From an uncultured Bacteroidales bacterium (lineage in GTDB: Bacteria; Bacteroidota; Bacteroidia; Bacteroidales; Muribaculaceae): a DNA stretch of 64,000 bases. The DNA is taken from positions 1-64,000 of the forward strand of contig CASENC010000048.1 of NCBI GenBank assembly GCA_949289215.1. Reading direction: 5' to 3'. The notes beneath the pieces are model-generated. The model was not told the DNA's origin, did no database searches, and saw only the letters and a program-made list of their open reading frames with translations. Positions within the stretch are counted from its first letter, which is position 1. Each line of letters opens with the position of its first letter. The translations under genes were made by a program, and so were the position numbers. Shown in pieces: positions 51,715 to 60,916 of this stretch.

Positions 51715-52625
51715 AAAATGCGGTTGAAATTCAAGGGCTGACGAAATTGTACGGAAAGCTTTTGGCCCTTGATCACGTGAGCTTTTCCGTTTCTGAAGGC
51801 TCTTTATTTGGTCTTATAGGTCCGGATGGTGCAGGGAAGACCACGTTATACCAGATACTGACCACTTTGCTCAATCCTGATGATGGAACTGCCACTGTAG
51901 CCGGCTTGGATGTGGTAAAGGATTACCGAAAACTACGCACCGAGATAGGTTATATGCCGGAGAAGTTTTCCCTTTATCCCGATCTTACCGTGGATGAGAA
52001 CTTGCATTTCTTTGCTTCGCTGTTTGGGGTAGATGTAAAGGAAAATTTTGACTTGATAGCCCCGATATTCGGACAACTGAATAAGTTCCCTAATCGCAGA
52101 GCAGGGGCTTTGTCAGGGGGCATGAAGCAGAAACTTGCGTTGAGTTGCGCGTTGATACATCGTCCTAAAGTGTTGCTGCTGGATGAACCCACTACCGGAG
52201 TGGACGCTGTGTCGAGGAGTGAATTTTGGGATATGTTGGCCGCGTTGAAAGCAAATGGCATTACAATTTTAGTTTCTACATCATATATGGACGAAGCCGA
52301 GCGTTGTGAACGTATCGCTTTAATAAATAGAGGAAGGATTTTAGATGTGAATTCACCCGGCATATTGATTGCAGGCATGGACAAGAACTTATATAATGCT
52401 ACGGCTAAAGATATGTATCCGCTTTTGGAAACTTTGCGTACTTTTCCTGACGTAAAAGATTGCTATACCTTTGGAGCTACATTGCACGTGGTGACAAATG
52501 ACGGTTTCAATTCGGACGATGCTATTGGCAGGCTTCGACATGAAGGTCTGGCAGATGCCCGGATATGGCCGGCAAAAGGAACTATCGAAGATTTATTCAT
52601 TAAATTGGCTGATAAGGATGGATAA
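51711..52625 (+). CDS. ABC transporter ATPase 1 of the efflux pump
   Basis: 304 residues. Walker A GPDGAGKTT, Q-loop YMPEKFSLYPDLTV, signature LSGGMKQKLALS, Walker B VLLLDEPTTGVD, H-loop replaced by STSYMDEAER (Ser/Tyr where His is common), followed by a C-terminal regulatory segment. This corresponds to the N-terminal half of the fused ATPase YbhF. The missing H-loop His suggests this site may be weakly catalytic. The stop overlaps the next ATPase start by 8 nt. Confidence 0.93.
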   Translation: MKNAVEIQGLTKLYGKLLALDHVSFSVSEGSLFGLIGPDGAGKTTLYQILTTLLNPDDGTATVAGLDVVKDYRKLRTEIGYMPEKFSLYPDLTVDENLHFFASLFGVDVKENFDLIAPIFGQLNKFPNRRAGALSGGMKQKLALSCALIHRPKVLLLDEPTTGVDAVSRSEFWDMLAALKANGITILVSTSYMDEAERCERIALINRGRILDVNSPGILIAGMDKNLYNATAKDMYPLLETLRTFPDVKDCYTFGATLHVVTNDGFNSDDAIGRLRHEGLADARIWPAKGTIEDLFIKLADKDG

Positions 52626-53361
52626 GGAAATTGTAATATCGGTAAAAGACCTTACCAAGAAGTTTGGTAATTTTATAGCGGTAGATCACATTACCATACA
52701 AGTCAGTCGTGGTGAAATATTCGGATTCTTGGGTGCGAATGGAGCCGGTAAGACCACAGCCATGCGCATATTGTGCGGGCTTAGTTTCCCGACATCCGGC
52801 ACCGGGACAGTGGCCGGTTATGATATCATTCGACAGGCAGAGGAAATCAAACGGCACATAGGTTACATGAGTCAAAAGTTCTCGCTATATGAGGAATTGA
52901 CTGTATGGGAAAATTTGAATCTTTTTGCTACTATTTATGGTATGTCTGCGAAGGACATCAAGAAGAAGGCAGGCGCCGTGTTCGAAGCATTAGGCATGGA
53001 AAATATGCGAAATGTATTGGTAAAAGAAATTCCTCTTGGGTGGAAACAGAAACTCGCGTTTACGGTTGCCACTTTACATTCACCGGATATTGTTTTTTTG
53101 GATGAGCCTACCGGAGGTGTCGATCCATTCACGCGACGCAAGTTCTGGGAAATGATTTATAGGGCTTCATCAGAAGGCATGACGGTTTTTGTGACGACGC
53201 ATTATTTAGATGAAGCAGAGTATTGCAATCGTGTCTCCATCATGGTGGACGGACATATCAAGGCTTTGGATAGCCCGACAGGATTGAAACAGAGGTATCA
53301 TGCCGAAACAATGGACGAGGTGTTCCGCATTGTGGCGAGAGGTGCGAAAAGGTGGGATTAA
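52618..53361 (+). CDS. ABC transporter ATPase 2 of the efflux pump
   Basis: 247 residues from ATG 52618 (MDKEIVISVKDLTKKFG). Walker A GANGAGKTT, Q-loop YMSQKFSLYEELTV, degenerate signature IPLGWKQKLAFT, Walker B IVFLDEPTGGVDP, H-loop TTHYLDEAEYCNR with the catalytic His. It matches the second half of YbhF. With ATPase 1 it forms a heterodimer with one standard and one degenerate signature. The frame is open to 52498, but that part lies inside the previous gene. Confidence 0.93.
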   Translation: MDKEIVISVKDLTKKFGNFIAVDHITIQVSRGEIFGFLGANGAGKTTAMRILCGLSFPTSGTGTVAGYDIIRQAEEIKRHIGYMSQKFSLYEELTVWENLNLFATIYGMSAKDIKKKAGAVFEALGMENMRNVLVKEIPLGWKQKLAFTVATLHSPDIVFLDEPTGGVDPFTRRKFWEMIYRASSEGMTVFVTTHYLDEAEYCNRVSIMVDGHIKALDSPTGLKQRYHAETMDEVFRIVARGAKRWD

Positions 53362-53387
53362 GTAATCTAAAGAAAAGTCAATGTATT

Positions 53388-54434
53388 ATGTCGGTATTTC
53401 AATCACTTATAAAGAAAGAGATATTACACCTCATGCGCGACTTTCGCACGGTTACAGTGGTGCTGGTCATCCCTGTAGTGTTGCTGTTGCTATTTGGATT
53501 CGCAATATCCACAGGGGTTAACAATGTACGGGTTGTTGCTGTAGTTGAGCAGCATACAGACGAGACTAAACAGATTATAGAGCGTTTCCGTACCAATTCC
53601 TACTTTACATTTGTAGGTGTGGTTACTCGCAATGACATGGAAACCCTTTTAAGGAAAGGGCGGGTTGATGCCGCTGTTACGTTCCGTACGGAAAAAGGGA
53701 AACTGAAACATCAAATCATTGTGGATGCATCCAATACCAATATGGCACAGACCGCTACGGCCTATTTGGAAAGTGTAATTAGCTCCGGAAATAGTATTCC
53801 GGTTGTGATTAATACATTATATAATCCACAATTGCGAAGCGCATACAATTTCGTGCCGGGTATAATGGGTATGATATTCATTATTATCTGTGCTATGATG
53901 ACTTCTGTATCTATTGTCAGTGAAAAGGAGTCAGGCACGATGAATTTGTTGCTTGTTTCTCCTGTGCGTCCTTACATTATCATCTTGGGCAAGTTAGTGC
54001 CTTATTTTATGTTATCGTGCATCATCCTGACTCTAATGCTGATGCTGAGTTATACCGTTTTAGGCATACCATTCTCTTTCAGTGTCATCAATGTAATATG
54101 GGTGACTATTCTATATGTAATTCTTGCATTAGCTTTAGGATTGCTAATTTCCACCATTGCATCCACGCAGGTTTCCGCTTTGCTTGTTTCCGGGGTGATG
54201 TTCATGATTCCTGTCGTCTTGTTATCCGGAATGATTTTCCCTGTGGAGAATATGCCGTTGGTTCTGCAATGGTTCACGTGCATTATTCCTGCGCGCTGGT
54301 ATATTTCAGCCATGCGAATACTGATGATCCAGCAATTACCCGTCGGATATGTATTGACCGAGGTATCAGTCTTATCAGGAATGACATTGGTCGTATTGAT
54401 TTTGGCTATTAAGAAGTTTAATGCTAAAAAATAA
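53388..54434 (+). CDS. ABC-2 type permease 1 (YbhS-like)
   Basis: 348 residues from ATG 53388 (MSVFQSLIKKEILHLMRD). One N-terminal membrane segment (VTVVLVIPVVLLLLFGFAI), a periplasmic domain of about 140 residues, then five more segments with SEKESGTMNLLLVSPVRPYIIILGKLVPYF and the SGMIFPVENMPLVLQWF loop typical of ABC-2 permeases. A GTG at 53352 is in frame but lies inside the preceding gene. Pairs with the next gene product as the membrane part of the pump. Confidence 0.92.
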   Translation: MSVFQSLIKKEILHLMRDFRTVTVVLVIPVVLLLLFGFAISTGVNNVRVVAVVEQHTDETKQIIERFRTNSYFTFVGVVTRNDMETLLRKGRVDAAVTFRTEKGKLKHQIIVDASNTNMAQTATAYLESVISSGNSIPVVINTLYNPQLRSAYNFVPGIMGMIFIIICAMMTSVSIVSEKESGTMNLLLVSPVRPYIIILGKLVPYFMLSCIILTLMLMLSYTVLGIPFSFSVINVIWVTILYVILALALGLLISTIASTQVSALLVSGVMFMIPVVLLSGMIFPVENMPLVLQWFTCIIPARWYISAMRILMIQQLPVGYVLTEVSVLSGMTLVVLILAIKKFNAKK

Positions 54435-54441
54435 ATGACAT

Positions 54442-55551
54442 ATGAATTTAAAGACGTTGAAGATATTATTGAAGAAAGAAATTTCGCTGATTAAACGTAA
54501 TCCCATTATACCACGCCTGATAGTGGGCATGCCGATTCTTGTAATGTTGATAGTTCCTTTAGTGACAACCCTTGATGTGAAAAATGTGGGAGTTGTTGTA
54601 GTGGATAACGACCGGACAGAATTGTCGCGACGGATAGTGGCGGATATGGATGCATCGGAATATTTGTCGGTGTCCGGTTGCTATTTTAATTATGATGAAG
54701 CTTTCCGTCAGATAGAGAACAGCAGTGCGGATGCCATCGTTATTATCCCGAAAGATTATCTGCATGATTTGATAAACGGGAAAAGACCTGAATTGGATTT
54801 GAAAGCAAATGGTGTAAACGCGACAAAAGGAATTTTAGGCGCTCAATATGCTACAATGTCGGTGGCAAATACTGTCACACGATGGCAGAAGGAACAGGGG
54901 ATTGGTTTGCCGTTGTCGGAATCTGTTCCGGTGAATTTATATAACCCGACACTTGATTTCCACAACTACATGATACCGGCGCTTATGGTAGTACTGCTTA
55001 TCATTATTTGTGGTTTTCTACCAACTCTAAATCTGGTCAGTGAGAAGGAAACCGGAACTATCGAGGCGATGAACGTAACCCCGGTTGGAAGATTGGAGTT
55101 TGTCTTGTCAAAACTGATACCCTATTGGGTAGTGGGAATACTGGTTGTAACGGTAGGAATACTTATTGGTTGGCTGGTGTATGGGCTTGTGCCTGAAGGG
55201 AATGTCATGTATATTTATTTGGCTGCCATATTGTTCAGCCTTGTAATGTCGGGCATAGGTGTGTTTATTGCCAATAAATCGGCAACTATTTTGCAAAGCA
55301 TCTTCATGATGTTTGCTTTTATTGTGGTATTTCAACTCATGAGCGGATTGTTTACACCCATAGCTTCGATGCCGCAATGGGCACAATACATAACTTATGC
55401 TATCCCTCCACGATATTTTATCGAGATTATGCGTTCGGTTTATTTGAAGGGAGCCGGTATGGGAGATCTTTGGATGCAGTATGCATTATTGTTTGGTTTT
55501 GCCTTGTTGTTTTGCCTTGTTGCAGCCGTCACGTATAAAAAAAGGGCATAA
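54442..55551 (+). CDS. ABC-2 type permease 2 (YbhR-like)
   Basis: 369 residues with the same layout as permease 1: an N-terminal segment (IPRLIVGMPILVMLIVPLVT), a large periplasmic domain, then five segments with SEKETGTIEAMNVTPVGRLEFVLSKLIPYW and SGLFTPIASMPQWAQYITYAIPPRYFIEIMRS. Starts 7 nt after permease 1. Last gene of the operon; it converges with the bile-acid-symporter-like gene, 11 nt away, with no terminator between. Confidence 0.92.
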   Translation: MNLKTLKILLKKEISLIKRNPIIPRLIVGMPILVMLIVPLVTTLDVKNVGVVVVDNDRTELSRRIVADMDASEYLSVSGCYFNYDEAFRQIENSSADAIVIIPKDYLHDLINGKRPELDLKANGVNATKGILGAQYATMSVANTVTRWQKEQGIGLPLSESVPVNLYNPTLDFHNYMIPALMVVLLIIICGFLPTLNLVSEKETGTIEAMNVTPVGRLEFVLSKLIPYWVVGILVVTVGILIGWLVYGLVPEGNVMYIYLAAILFSLVMSGIGVFIANKSATILQSIFMMFAFIVVFQLMSGLFTPIASMPQWAQYITYAIPPRYFIEIMRSVYLKGAGMGDLWMQYALLFGFALLFCLVAAVTYKKRA

Positions 55552-55562
55552 AAGCAGAATTC

Positions 55563-56495
55563 TTATTTGTGTATTTGGCTTTTGTTGTTGCTTTCACGTT
55601 TTGTTTTGCGATATAATTGCCAACTGTTTATTGTATTTTGCCATACAATATAAGCAGCCGGGGCCACCGATATAATTGGATTAAGATATGTGAGTGTCAT
55701 CCAAAGTCCTAAAATCGTGTTTTTTTGTCCGAGTCCTTGGGCGCCTGAAATTTTATCGCCGAAATGCCGTCCTATTTTTCGTCCGATGAAAAATTGCAGC
55801 CAGCACACAATTAATGCAGTGATTGTAAGGCATATCATTTCAGGTAGTTCTTCAACCGGCTGTTTGATCATGAAACTCACGGCTTGCCCCATGACGATGA
55901 ATAAAGATATTGCCCATATCCAAAACGATATTGACTGGTGTTCAGCAATGGTAGAATGTATGCGAGGAACCGAGAATTTCAATAATATTGCAGTAACAAA
56001 CGGGATTAGCAGCAATGGAATGACTTCGGCACATATGGTTGTAAATGATTCCATGAAATCGATGCCGTCGCCACGTATAAACGACAGGCATGATGGTGCT
56101 GCAACTGCTACTACAAGGTTGCTTAGCAAGGAATATGTTGCAATTTTTGTTACACTTCCCCCGAGCATACCGGTGATAACCGGTGCTGCAGTTGCCGTCG
56201 GCATGAAAAAGCAAATGAATGCTCCGGCGGCAATGTTTGGATTTATGAAATAAAGCCCGGCATAAAACAATGCCCCGCCAATGATTTGTATGCCCAATAG
56301 CGACCATTGGAATTTTGTTATCCTGAACTCACTAATTTTCAGTTTTGTATAAGTGATAGTAAGCATTACAAAAATTAAGTATGGGGTAATGACCGATAAC
56401 TTATCGATATGGTTATGGAATAATATACCACTCAACATGGATATCGGTAGCATCCATGATTTTAGCAGTTGCCTGATGTGAATGTCTTTAAGCAT
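55563..56495 (-). CDS. Bile acid:sodium symporter-like transporter
   Basis: 310 residues, about nine or ten membrane segments. SBF-like features: SWMLPISMLSGILFHNHID start, a CFFMPTATAAPVITGMLGGS crossover-like loop with the conserved TA.AP, and GAQGLGQKNTILGLWMTL with the second N/Q-rich site, ending in a basic tail. Sodium-coupled transport of an organic anion is likely; the substrate is unknown and may not be bile acids. Single gene. Confidence 0.83.
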   Translation of the reverse strand: MLKDIHIRQLLKSWMLPISMLSGILFHNHIDKLSVITPYLIFVMLTITYTKLKISEFRITKFQWSLLGIQIIGGALFYAGLYFINPNIAAGAFICFFMPTATAAPVITGMLGGSVTKIATYSLLSNLVVAVAAPSCLSFIRGDGIDFMESFTTICAEVIPLLLIPFVTAILLKFSVPRIHSTIAEHQSISFWIWAISLFIVMGQAVSFMIKQPVEELPEMICLTITALIVCWLQFFIGRKIGRHFGDKISGAQGLGQKNTILGLWMTLTYLNPIISVAPAAYIVWQNTINSWQLYRKTKRESNNKSQIHK

Positions 56496-56501
56496 AATAT
56501 T

Positions 56502-56535
56502 AATGAAAAGAGCCGCCTTGCATACAGGCGGCTCT
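56502..56535 (-). terminator. Terminator of hisS
   Basis: AGAGCCGCCT (56509-56518) / AGGCGGCTCT (56526-56535), 7-nt loop, T tract on the minus strand; 18 nt after the hisS stop. Confidence 0.8.
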
Positions 56536-56552
56536 AAGCAAGTATTTGGTAA

Positions 56553-57917
56553 TTAATTTTTTAATTTATTGATTAATTGTTCGATTGACACCGTGGATTG
56601 TTCTCCTGTTGCCATATTCTTTAGTGAAATGCAATGGTTGGCAACTTCGGTTTCTCCTACAAGTGCTACGTATGGAATGTGCAATGCATCGGCGTATGAC
56701 ATTTGCTTTTTCATTTTTACGGCGTCGGGATATATTTCGGCGGCGATGCCTGCTTTGCGCAGAGCCATCACGTGTTTCAAGCATTCATTGCATTCTGCAG
56801 CACCGAAATTGATAAATATCACTTTTGTGCCATTTGATGCTCCATCCGGATATAAATTGAGTGCGTTGAGCACGTCGTATATACGGTCGGCACCGAAGCT
56901 TATGCCAACACCGGATACCCCTTGAAGGCCGAATACACCGGTAAGATTGTCGTAGCGACCGCCACCACTTATGCTGCCTATTTCCACGTCACGGGCTTTT
57001 ACTTCGATGATTGTTCCGGTATAGTAATTAAGCCCGCGGGCAAGTGATACGTCCACTTCCACATTAGCTTTGAGTCCCAAATCGGCAATATTGTTGAAAA
57101 TGAAAGACATTTCTTCGATGCCTTTTATGCCGATTTCTGAATGGGCAAGCATTTCCTTGAGTGTGTTTAATTTATCGTTATTGCTACCGCTGAGTTGCAA
57201 TAATGGTTGCAAGGTAGCAATTGCATCATCTCCAATGCCTTTTGAACGTAATTCTTCATTTACGTTATCGATGCCGATTTTGTCGATTTTATCGATGGCT
57301 ACGGTTATATCAACTATCTTGTCGGCAGCACCTATTATTTCTGCTATACCGGTGAGTATTTTGCGATTGTTGACTTTAATGGTCACGTTTATGCCAAAGC
57401 GATTAAATACTTCGTCGAGCATTGTTAGCAGCTCTATTTCGTTAACCAGAGAGTCGCTGCCTACAATGTCGGCATCGCATTGGTAAAATTCACGGTAGCG
57501 TCCTTTTTGTGGACGGTCGGCACGCCACACGGGCTGTATTTGGTAGCGCTTGAACGGGAATTGTATCTCATTGCGGTGTTGAACCACAAATCGTGCGAAT
57601 GGTACTGTTAAATCGTAACGCAAACCCTTTTCGCAGATGTGAGATGTAAGGTGAACCGAATCGCGCTCGGTCAATTCACAATCGGGCGCATCTTTCAAAT
57701 AATCGCCACTGTTCAAGATTTTGAATAGCAGTTTGTCTCCTTCCTCGCCATATTTGCCCATCAATGTGGATAGGCTTTCCATTGCCGGTGTTTCGATTTG
57801 TCGGAATCCGTATAGCAGGAATACTTCTTTAATAGTGTTAAAGATATAATTGCGTTTCGCCATCTCTTCGGGCGAAAAGTCCCTTGTCCCTTTGGGTATG
57901 CATGGTTTTTGTGCCAT
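56553..57917 (-). CDS. hisS: Histidine--tRNA ligase
   Basis: 454 residues, class II synthetase. N-terminal [19 protein letters not shown]; motif 2 in [25 protein letters not shown]; His-specific motifs RGLNYYTG and SGGGRYDNL; motif 3 [16 protein letters not shown]-terminal anticodon-binding domain (about 360-454). It charges tRNA-His in the cytoplasm. A -7 at 57943 gives its own short transcript ending at 56509. Confidence 0.97.
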   Translation of the reverse strand: MAQKPCIPKGTRDFSPEEMAKRNYIFNTIKEVFLLYGFRQIETPAMESLSTLMGKYGEEGDKLLFKILNSGDYLKDAPDCELTERDSVHLTSHICEKGLRYDLTVPFARFVVQHRNEIQFPFKRYQIQPVWRADRPQKGRYREFYQCDADIVGSDSLVNEIELLTMLDEVFNRFGINVTIKVNNRKILTGIAEIIGAADKIVDITVAIDKIDKIGIDNVNEELRSKGIGDDAIATLQPLLQLSGSNNDKLNTLKEMLAHSEIGIKGIEEMSFIFNNIADLGLKANVEVDVSLARGLNYYTGTIIEVKARDVEIGSISGGGRYDNLTGVFGLQGVSGVGISFGADRIYDVLNALNLYPDGASNGTKVIFINFGAAECNECLKHVMALRKAGIAAEIYPDAVKMKKQMSYADALHIPYVALVGETEVANHCISLKNMATGEQSTVSIEQLINKLKN

Positions 57918-57942
57918 ATTAATCGTAAATTTTTTTGTAGCG

Positions 57943-57950
57943 CAAAATTA
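57943..57950 (-). promoter_or_regulatory. -7 element of hisS
   Basis: Minus-strand TAATTTTG followed by C in the 47-bp gap after the zinc peptidase gene; leader of about 20 nt. Confidence 0.5.
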
Positions 57951-57964
57951 CAAAAAAAGGTTGT

Positions 57965-58645
57965 TTATTCCCGACGGCTACCCAAGAAAATCATTACATA
58001 ATATACAAGAGTGGCCAAAGAACCGAGAGCTGCTACCACATAGGTATAGGCTGCTGAGCGTAAAGCATCGGCGGCATGGTCATGATTTACCCCCATGGTA
58101 ACGCCACTGCGATTAAGCCAGGCAAGTGCACGGCGACTTGCGTCAATTTCAACAGGCAGTGTGACGAAACTGAATAAGGTGGTTATTGCAAACAAAGCTA
58201 TACCGATGAGCAATATTTGTGGCATTGTTTGCACAAGCAATATGCCTGCTAAGAGTACCCATGACATCCATTGTGATGCGAAATTCACAGCAGGTACAAG
58301 TTTGGAACGCATTTGTAAGAAACTGTATTGTGTGGCGTGCTGTACGGCGTGTCCGCATTCGTGTGCCGCTACAGCTGCAGCCGCCACACTGCAACTGCCG
58401 TAAACACCTTCGCTAAGATTTACCGTCTTGTCGGCAGGATTGTAAAAATCGGTCAACATACCTCTGGTGCTGCGCACCTGGACATCATAGATCCCGTTGT
58501 CGTGTAACATTTTCAGGGCTACATCACGACCGGTCATGCCTCCCGGCAAAGGCTCTTGTGAATATCGGTTGAACTTGTTTTTTAATGAAGCCTGTACAAG
58601 ATAGCTTATGACAGCTATTGCAATAAAAATTATAAACGGTGTCAT
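57965..58645 (-). CDS. YugP-like membrane zinc metallopeptidase
   Basis: 226 residues from ATG 58645 (MTPFIIFIAIAVISYLV). N-terminal membrane segment, then GGMTGRDVALKMLHDNGI, NLSEGVYGSCSVAAAAVAAHECGHAVQHA with the zinc site HECGH, two membrane segments (about 115-165), EIDASRRAL, and a final membrane segment. It matches the zinc-dependent peptidase family of YugP; substrate unknown. The frame is open to 58708, but the added residues are basic and not in the family. Confidence 0.92.
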   Translation of the reverse strand: MTPFIIFIAIAVISYLVQASLKNKFNRYSQEPLPGGMTGRDVALKMLHDNGIYDVQVRSTRGMLTDFYNPADKTVNLSEGVYGSCSVAAAAVAAHECGHAVQHATQYSFLQMRSKLVPAVNFASQWMSWVLLAGILLVQTMPQILLIGIALFAITTLFSFVTLPVEIDASRRALAWLNRSGVTMGVNHDHAADALRSAAYTYVVAALGSLATLVYYVMIFLGSRRE

Positions 58646-58810
58646 AATTGTATTCTTAATTTTATTGGTTGGTAAATGTTTTTTTATCTTCAAAAATTGT
58701 GCCACCATGTGGGATTTTGCTTAATTTCTGCTTTTATTGAGTTTTGTTATGATATGGTTTATGTTGTCAAAAAACATATTATAATTTCATGCCTTTTCGG
58801 GAATAATGGT

Positions 58811-58842
58811 TAACTTTGCATAGTGCATCATATGTGTGATGC
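58811..58842 (+). promoter_or_regulatory. -7 element and 5' stem-loop of the nucleotidyltransferase-galE unit
   Basis: -7 TAACTTTG (58811-58818) followed by C. Just after the expected start lies the hairpin GCATCA (58825-58830) / TGATGC (58837-58842). ATG 58879 follows after a leader of about 55 nt. Confidence 0.5.
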
Positions 58843-58878
58843 GAGTTTGACATTTATTTATCGTTACAGTATAAAATA

Positions 58879-59793
58879 ATGAAACCAACATTACTTGTAT
58901 TGGCTGCCGGGATGGGTAGCAGGTATGGCGGATTGAAACAATTGGACGGAATAGGCCCAAACGGGGAAACTATCATGGATTATTCAATATTTGATTCCAT
59001 ACGTGCCGGTTTCGGTAAAGTTGTTTTTGTGATAAGGCACGATTTTGAAAAGGATTTCAGAGAAAAAGTATTGAGTAAATATGAAAATCACATTCCTACA
59101 GAAGTAGTATTCCAGGCAATCGACAAATTGCCCGCCGGATTTAAACCAAATCAGGAACGGACGAAACCGTGGGGAACCAATCATGCCGTGCTTATGGGGT
59201 GTGATGTGATAAATGAACCGTTTGCTGTGATAAATGCCGATGATTTTTACGGACAAGACAGTTTTGTCGTACTTGCAAAGGCTTTACAAGAAATGAATGG
59301 GAAATGCAATGAATATTGCATGATAGGTTTCCATGTTGGCAACACGCTTAGTGAAAGTGGTGAAGTTTCACGTGGAGTATGCAATATTTCAGACATGGGA
59401 TTTCTTACCACTGTTACCGAGAGGCATCATATAATGCGTCGTGAAAATGGTGAGATTTCTTATTTGGACGAAGATGATTCGGCGCATCCGCTTGCCGACA
59501 ACACGTTGGTATCGATGAATATGTGGGGATTTACTCCCGACTATTTTGAATATTCAAAAAAGGAATTAATCGCATTCCTTACGGAACATAGTAATGATTT
59601 AAAAACCGAATTCTATATACCAACGATGGTTAATAAACTGATAACTGAAAATGTGGCTTCGGTTAAGGTTTATGATACTACTTCGTCATGGTTTGGCGTG
59701 ACATACGCTGCCGATAAACCATCGGTGGTGGCCAATATTGCAAAATTGGTAGCTGATGGCACATATCCGAACAGATTGTTTGATTTTAAATAA
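58879..59793 (+). CDS. Sugar-phosphate nucleotidyltransferase-like protein
   Basis: 304 residues, GT-A-like fold. N-terminal nucleotide loop LVLAAGMGSRYGGLKQLDGIGPNGETIMDYSIFD, where the Lys of GLKQ would bind phosphate; WGTNHAVLMG; FAVINADDFYG with the metal-binding Asp pair. The C-terminal half has TLVSMNMWGFTPDYFEY. Substrate cannot be told by eye; the NADD motif and the galE neighbour (12-nt gap) point to nucleotide-sugar metabolism. Confidence 0.88.
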   Translation: MKPTLLVLAAGMGSRYGGLKQLDGIGPNGETIMDYSIFDSIRAGFGKVVFVIRHDFEKDFREKVLSKYENHIPTEVVFQAIDKLPAGFKPNQERTKPWGTNHAVLMGCDVINEPFAVINADDFYGQDSFVVLAKALQEMNGKCNEYCMIGFHVGNTLSESGEVSRGVCNISDMGFLTTVTERHHIMRRENGEISYLDEDDSAHPLADNTLVSMNMWGFTPDYFEYSKKELIAFLTEHSNDLKTEFYIPTMVNKLITENVASVKVYDTTSSWFGVTYAADKPSVVANIAKLVADGTYPNRLFDFK

Positions 59794-59805
59794 AACTAAA
59801 TTATC

Positions 59806-60840
59806 ATGAAAGGTAAAATTTTAGTGACCGGCGGAACCGGATATATCGGTTCTCATACCGTGGTTGAACTTCAGAATGCAGGTTATGACGTTGTTATAAT
59901 CGACAATTTGTCGAACAGTAATATTGAAGTTCTTGATGGAATCGAGAAAATTACAGGTGTACGTCCTGTATTTGTAAAGGGCGATTGCACCGACTTGGCA
60001 ACGTTGACAAAACTTTTTGAAGATAATCCCGGTATAAACGGAATCATCAACTTTGCTGCCAGCAAGGCTGTAGGTGAATCGGTACAAAAACCGTTGTTGT
60101 ATTATTATAACAACCTCACTACTCTTATCAACCTATTGAAATTGATGCCGCAATATGGTACAAAGGGTATTGTTTTCTCTTCATCTTGTACTGTTTATGG
60201 AGAACCAGACAAGAACCCCGTTGATGAAACAGCTCCAATAAAGAAAGCAACTTCTCCTTATGGGAACACCAAACAAATATCGGAAGAAATAATTACTGAT
60301 TATATTAATTCGGGCGCTCCTATAAAGAGTATAATTTTGAGGTATTTCAATCCAGTTGGTGCTCATCCGAGCGCAGAAATCGGCGAATTGCCCAATGGTG
60401 TTCCTCAAAATTTGATTCCTTATTTGACGCAAACCGCTATCGGTATCCGTAAGGAATTGAGTGTATTTGGCGATGACTACAATACTCCCGACGGATCGTG
60501 CATACGAGACTTTATAAATGTGGTTGACCTTGCTAAAGCCCATGTTACGGCACTCGCACGAATGCTTGAAGACAAGAGCGAAGAGAAACTTGAGATTTTC
60601 AATCTTGGAACAGGTGTCGGTTTGTCGGTGCTTGAATTGATTAATTCATTCGAGCGTGCCACAGGTGTAAAAGTACCGCATAAGATTGTGGGTCGCCGCA
60701 GTGGTGATATCGAGAAGGTGTGGGCCGAGCCAAAGAAAGCCAATGAAGTGCTTGGCTGGAAAGCCACAACCTCAATTGATGATACCATGCGCTCGGCTTG
60801 GAACTGGCAATTGAAATTGCGTGAGAGAGGGATTATGTAA
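59806..60840 (+). CDS. galE: UDP-glucose 4-epimerase
   Basis: 344 residues, short-chain dehydrogenase fold. NAD loop ILVTGGTGYIGSHTVVEL, VFSSSCTVYGEP (catalytic Ser/Thr), SPYGNTKQISEEI with the YxxxK pair, LRYFNPVGAHPSAEIGE, and GDDYNTPDGSCIRDFINVVDLAKAH, the last being GalE-specific. It interconverts UDP-Glc and UDP-Gal. Co-transcribed with the nucleotidyltransferase. It ends at the terminator 60865. Confidence 0.95.
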   Translation: MKGKILVTGGTGYIGSHTVVELQNAGYDVVIIDNLSNSNIEVLDGIEKITGVRPVFVKGDCTDLATLTKLFEDNPGINGIINFAASKAVGESVQKPLLYYYNNLTTLINLLKLMPQYGTKGIVFSSSCTVYGEPDKNPVDETAPIKKATSPYGNTKQISEEIITDYINSGAPIKSIILRYFNPVGAHPSAEIGELPNGVPQNLIPYLTQTAIGIRKELSVFGDDYNTPDGSCIRDFINVVDLAKAHVTALARMLEDKSEEKLEIFNLGTGVGLSVLELINSFERATGVKVPHKIVGRRSGDIEKVWAEPKKANEVLGWKATTSIDDTMRSAWNWQLKLRERGIM

Positions 60841-60864
60841 TTTTGAGGTATAAGATAAACGGCC

Positions 60865-60914
60865 GGCGTACATTCGTGAAGAAAAACTGCGAGTGTGCGC
60901 CGCTTTTGTTTTTA
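60865..60914 (+). terminator. Terminator of galE; overlaps an in-frame GTG of the next gene
   Basis: GGCGTACATTCG (60865-60876) / CGAGTGTGCGCC (60890-60901) with two G-T wobbles, then GCTTTTGTTTTTA. Confidence 0.7.
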
Positions 60915-60916
60915 TG

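Noticed and set aside
49547-55551. Efflux operon as the dedicated lanthipeptide exporter
   Set aside because: No C39 peptidase domain, own TetR regulator, and 11 kb of unrelated genes between; left as a question only.
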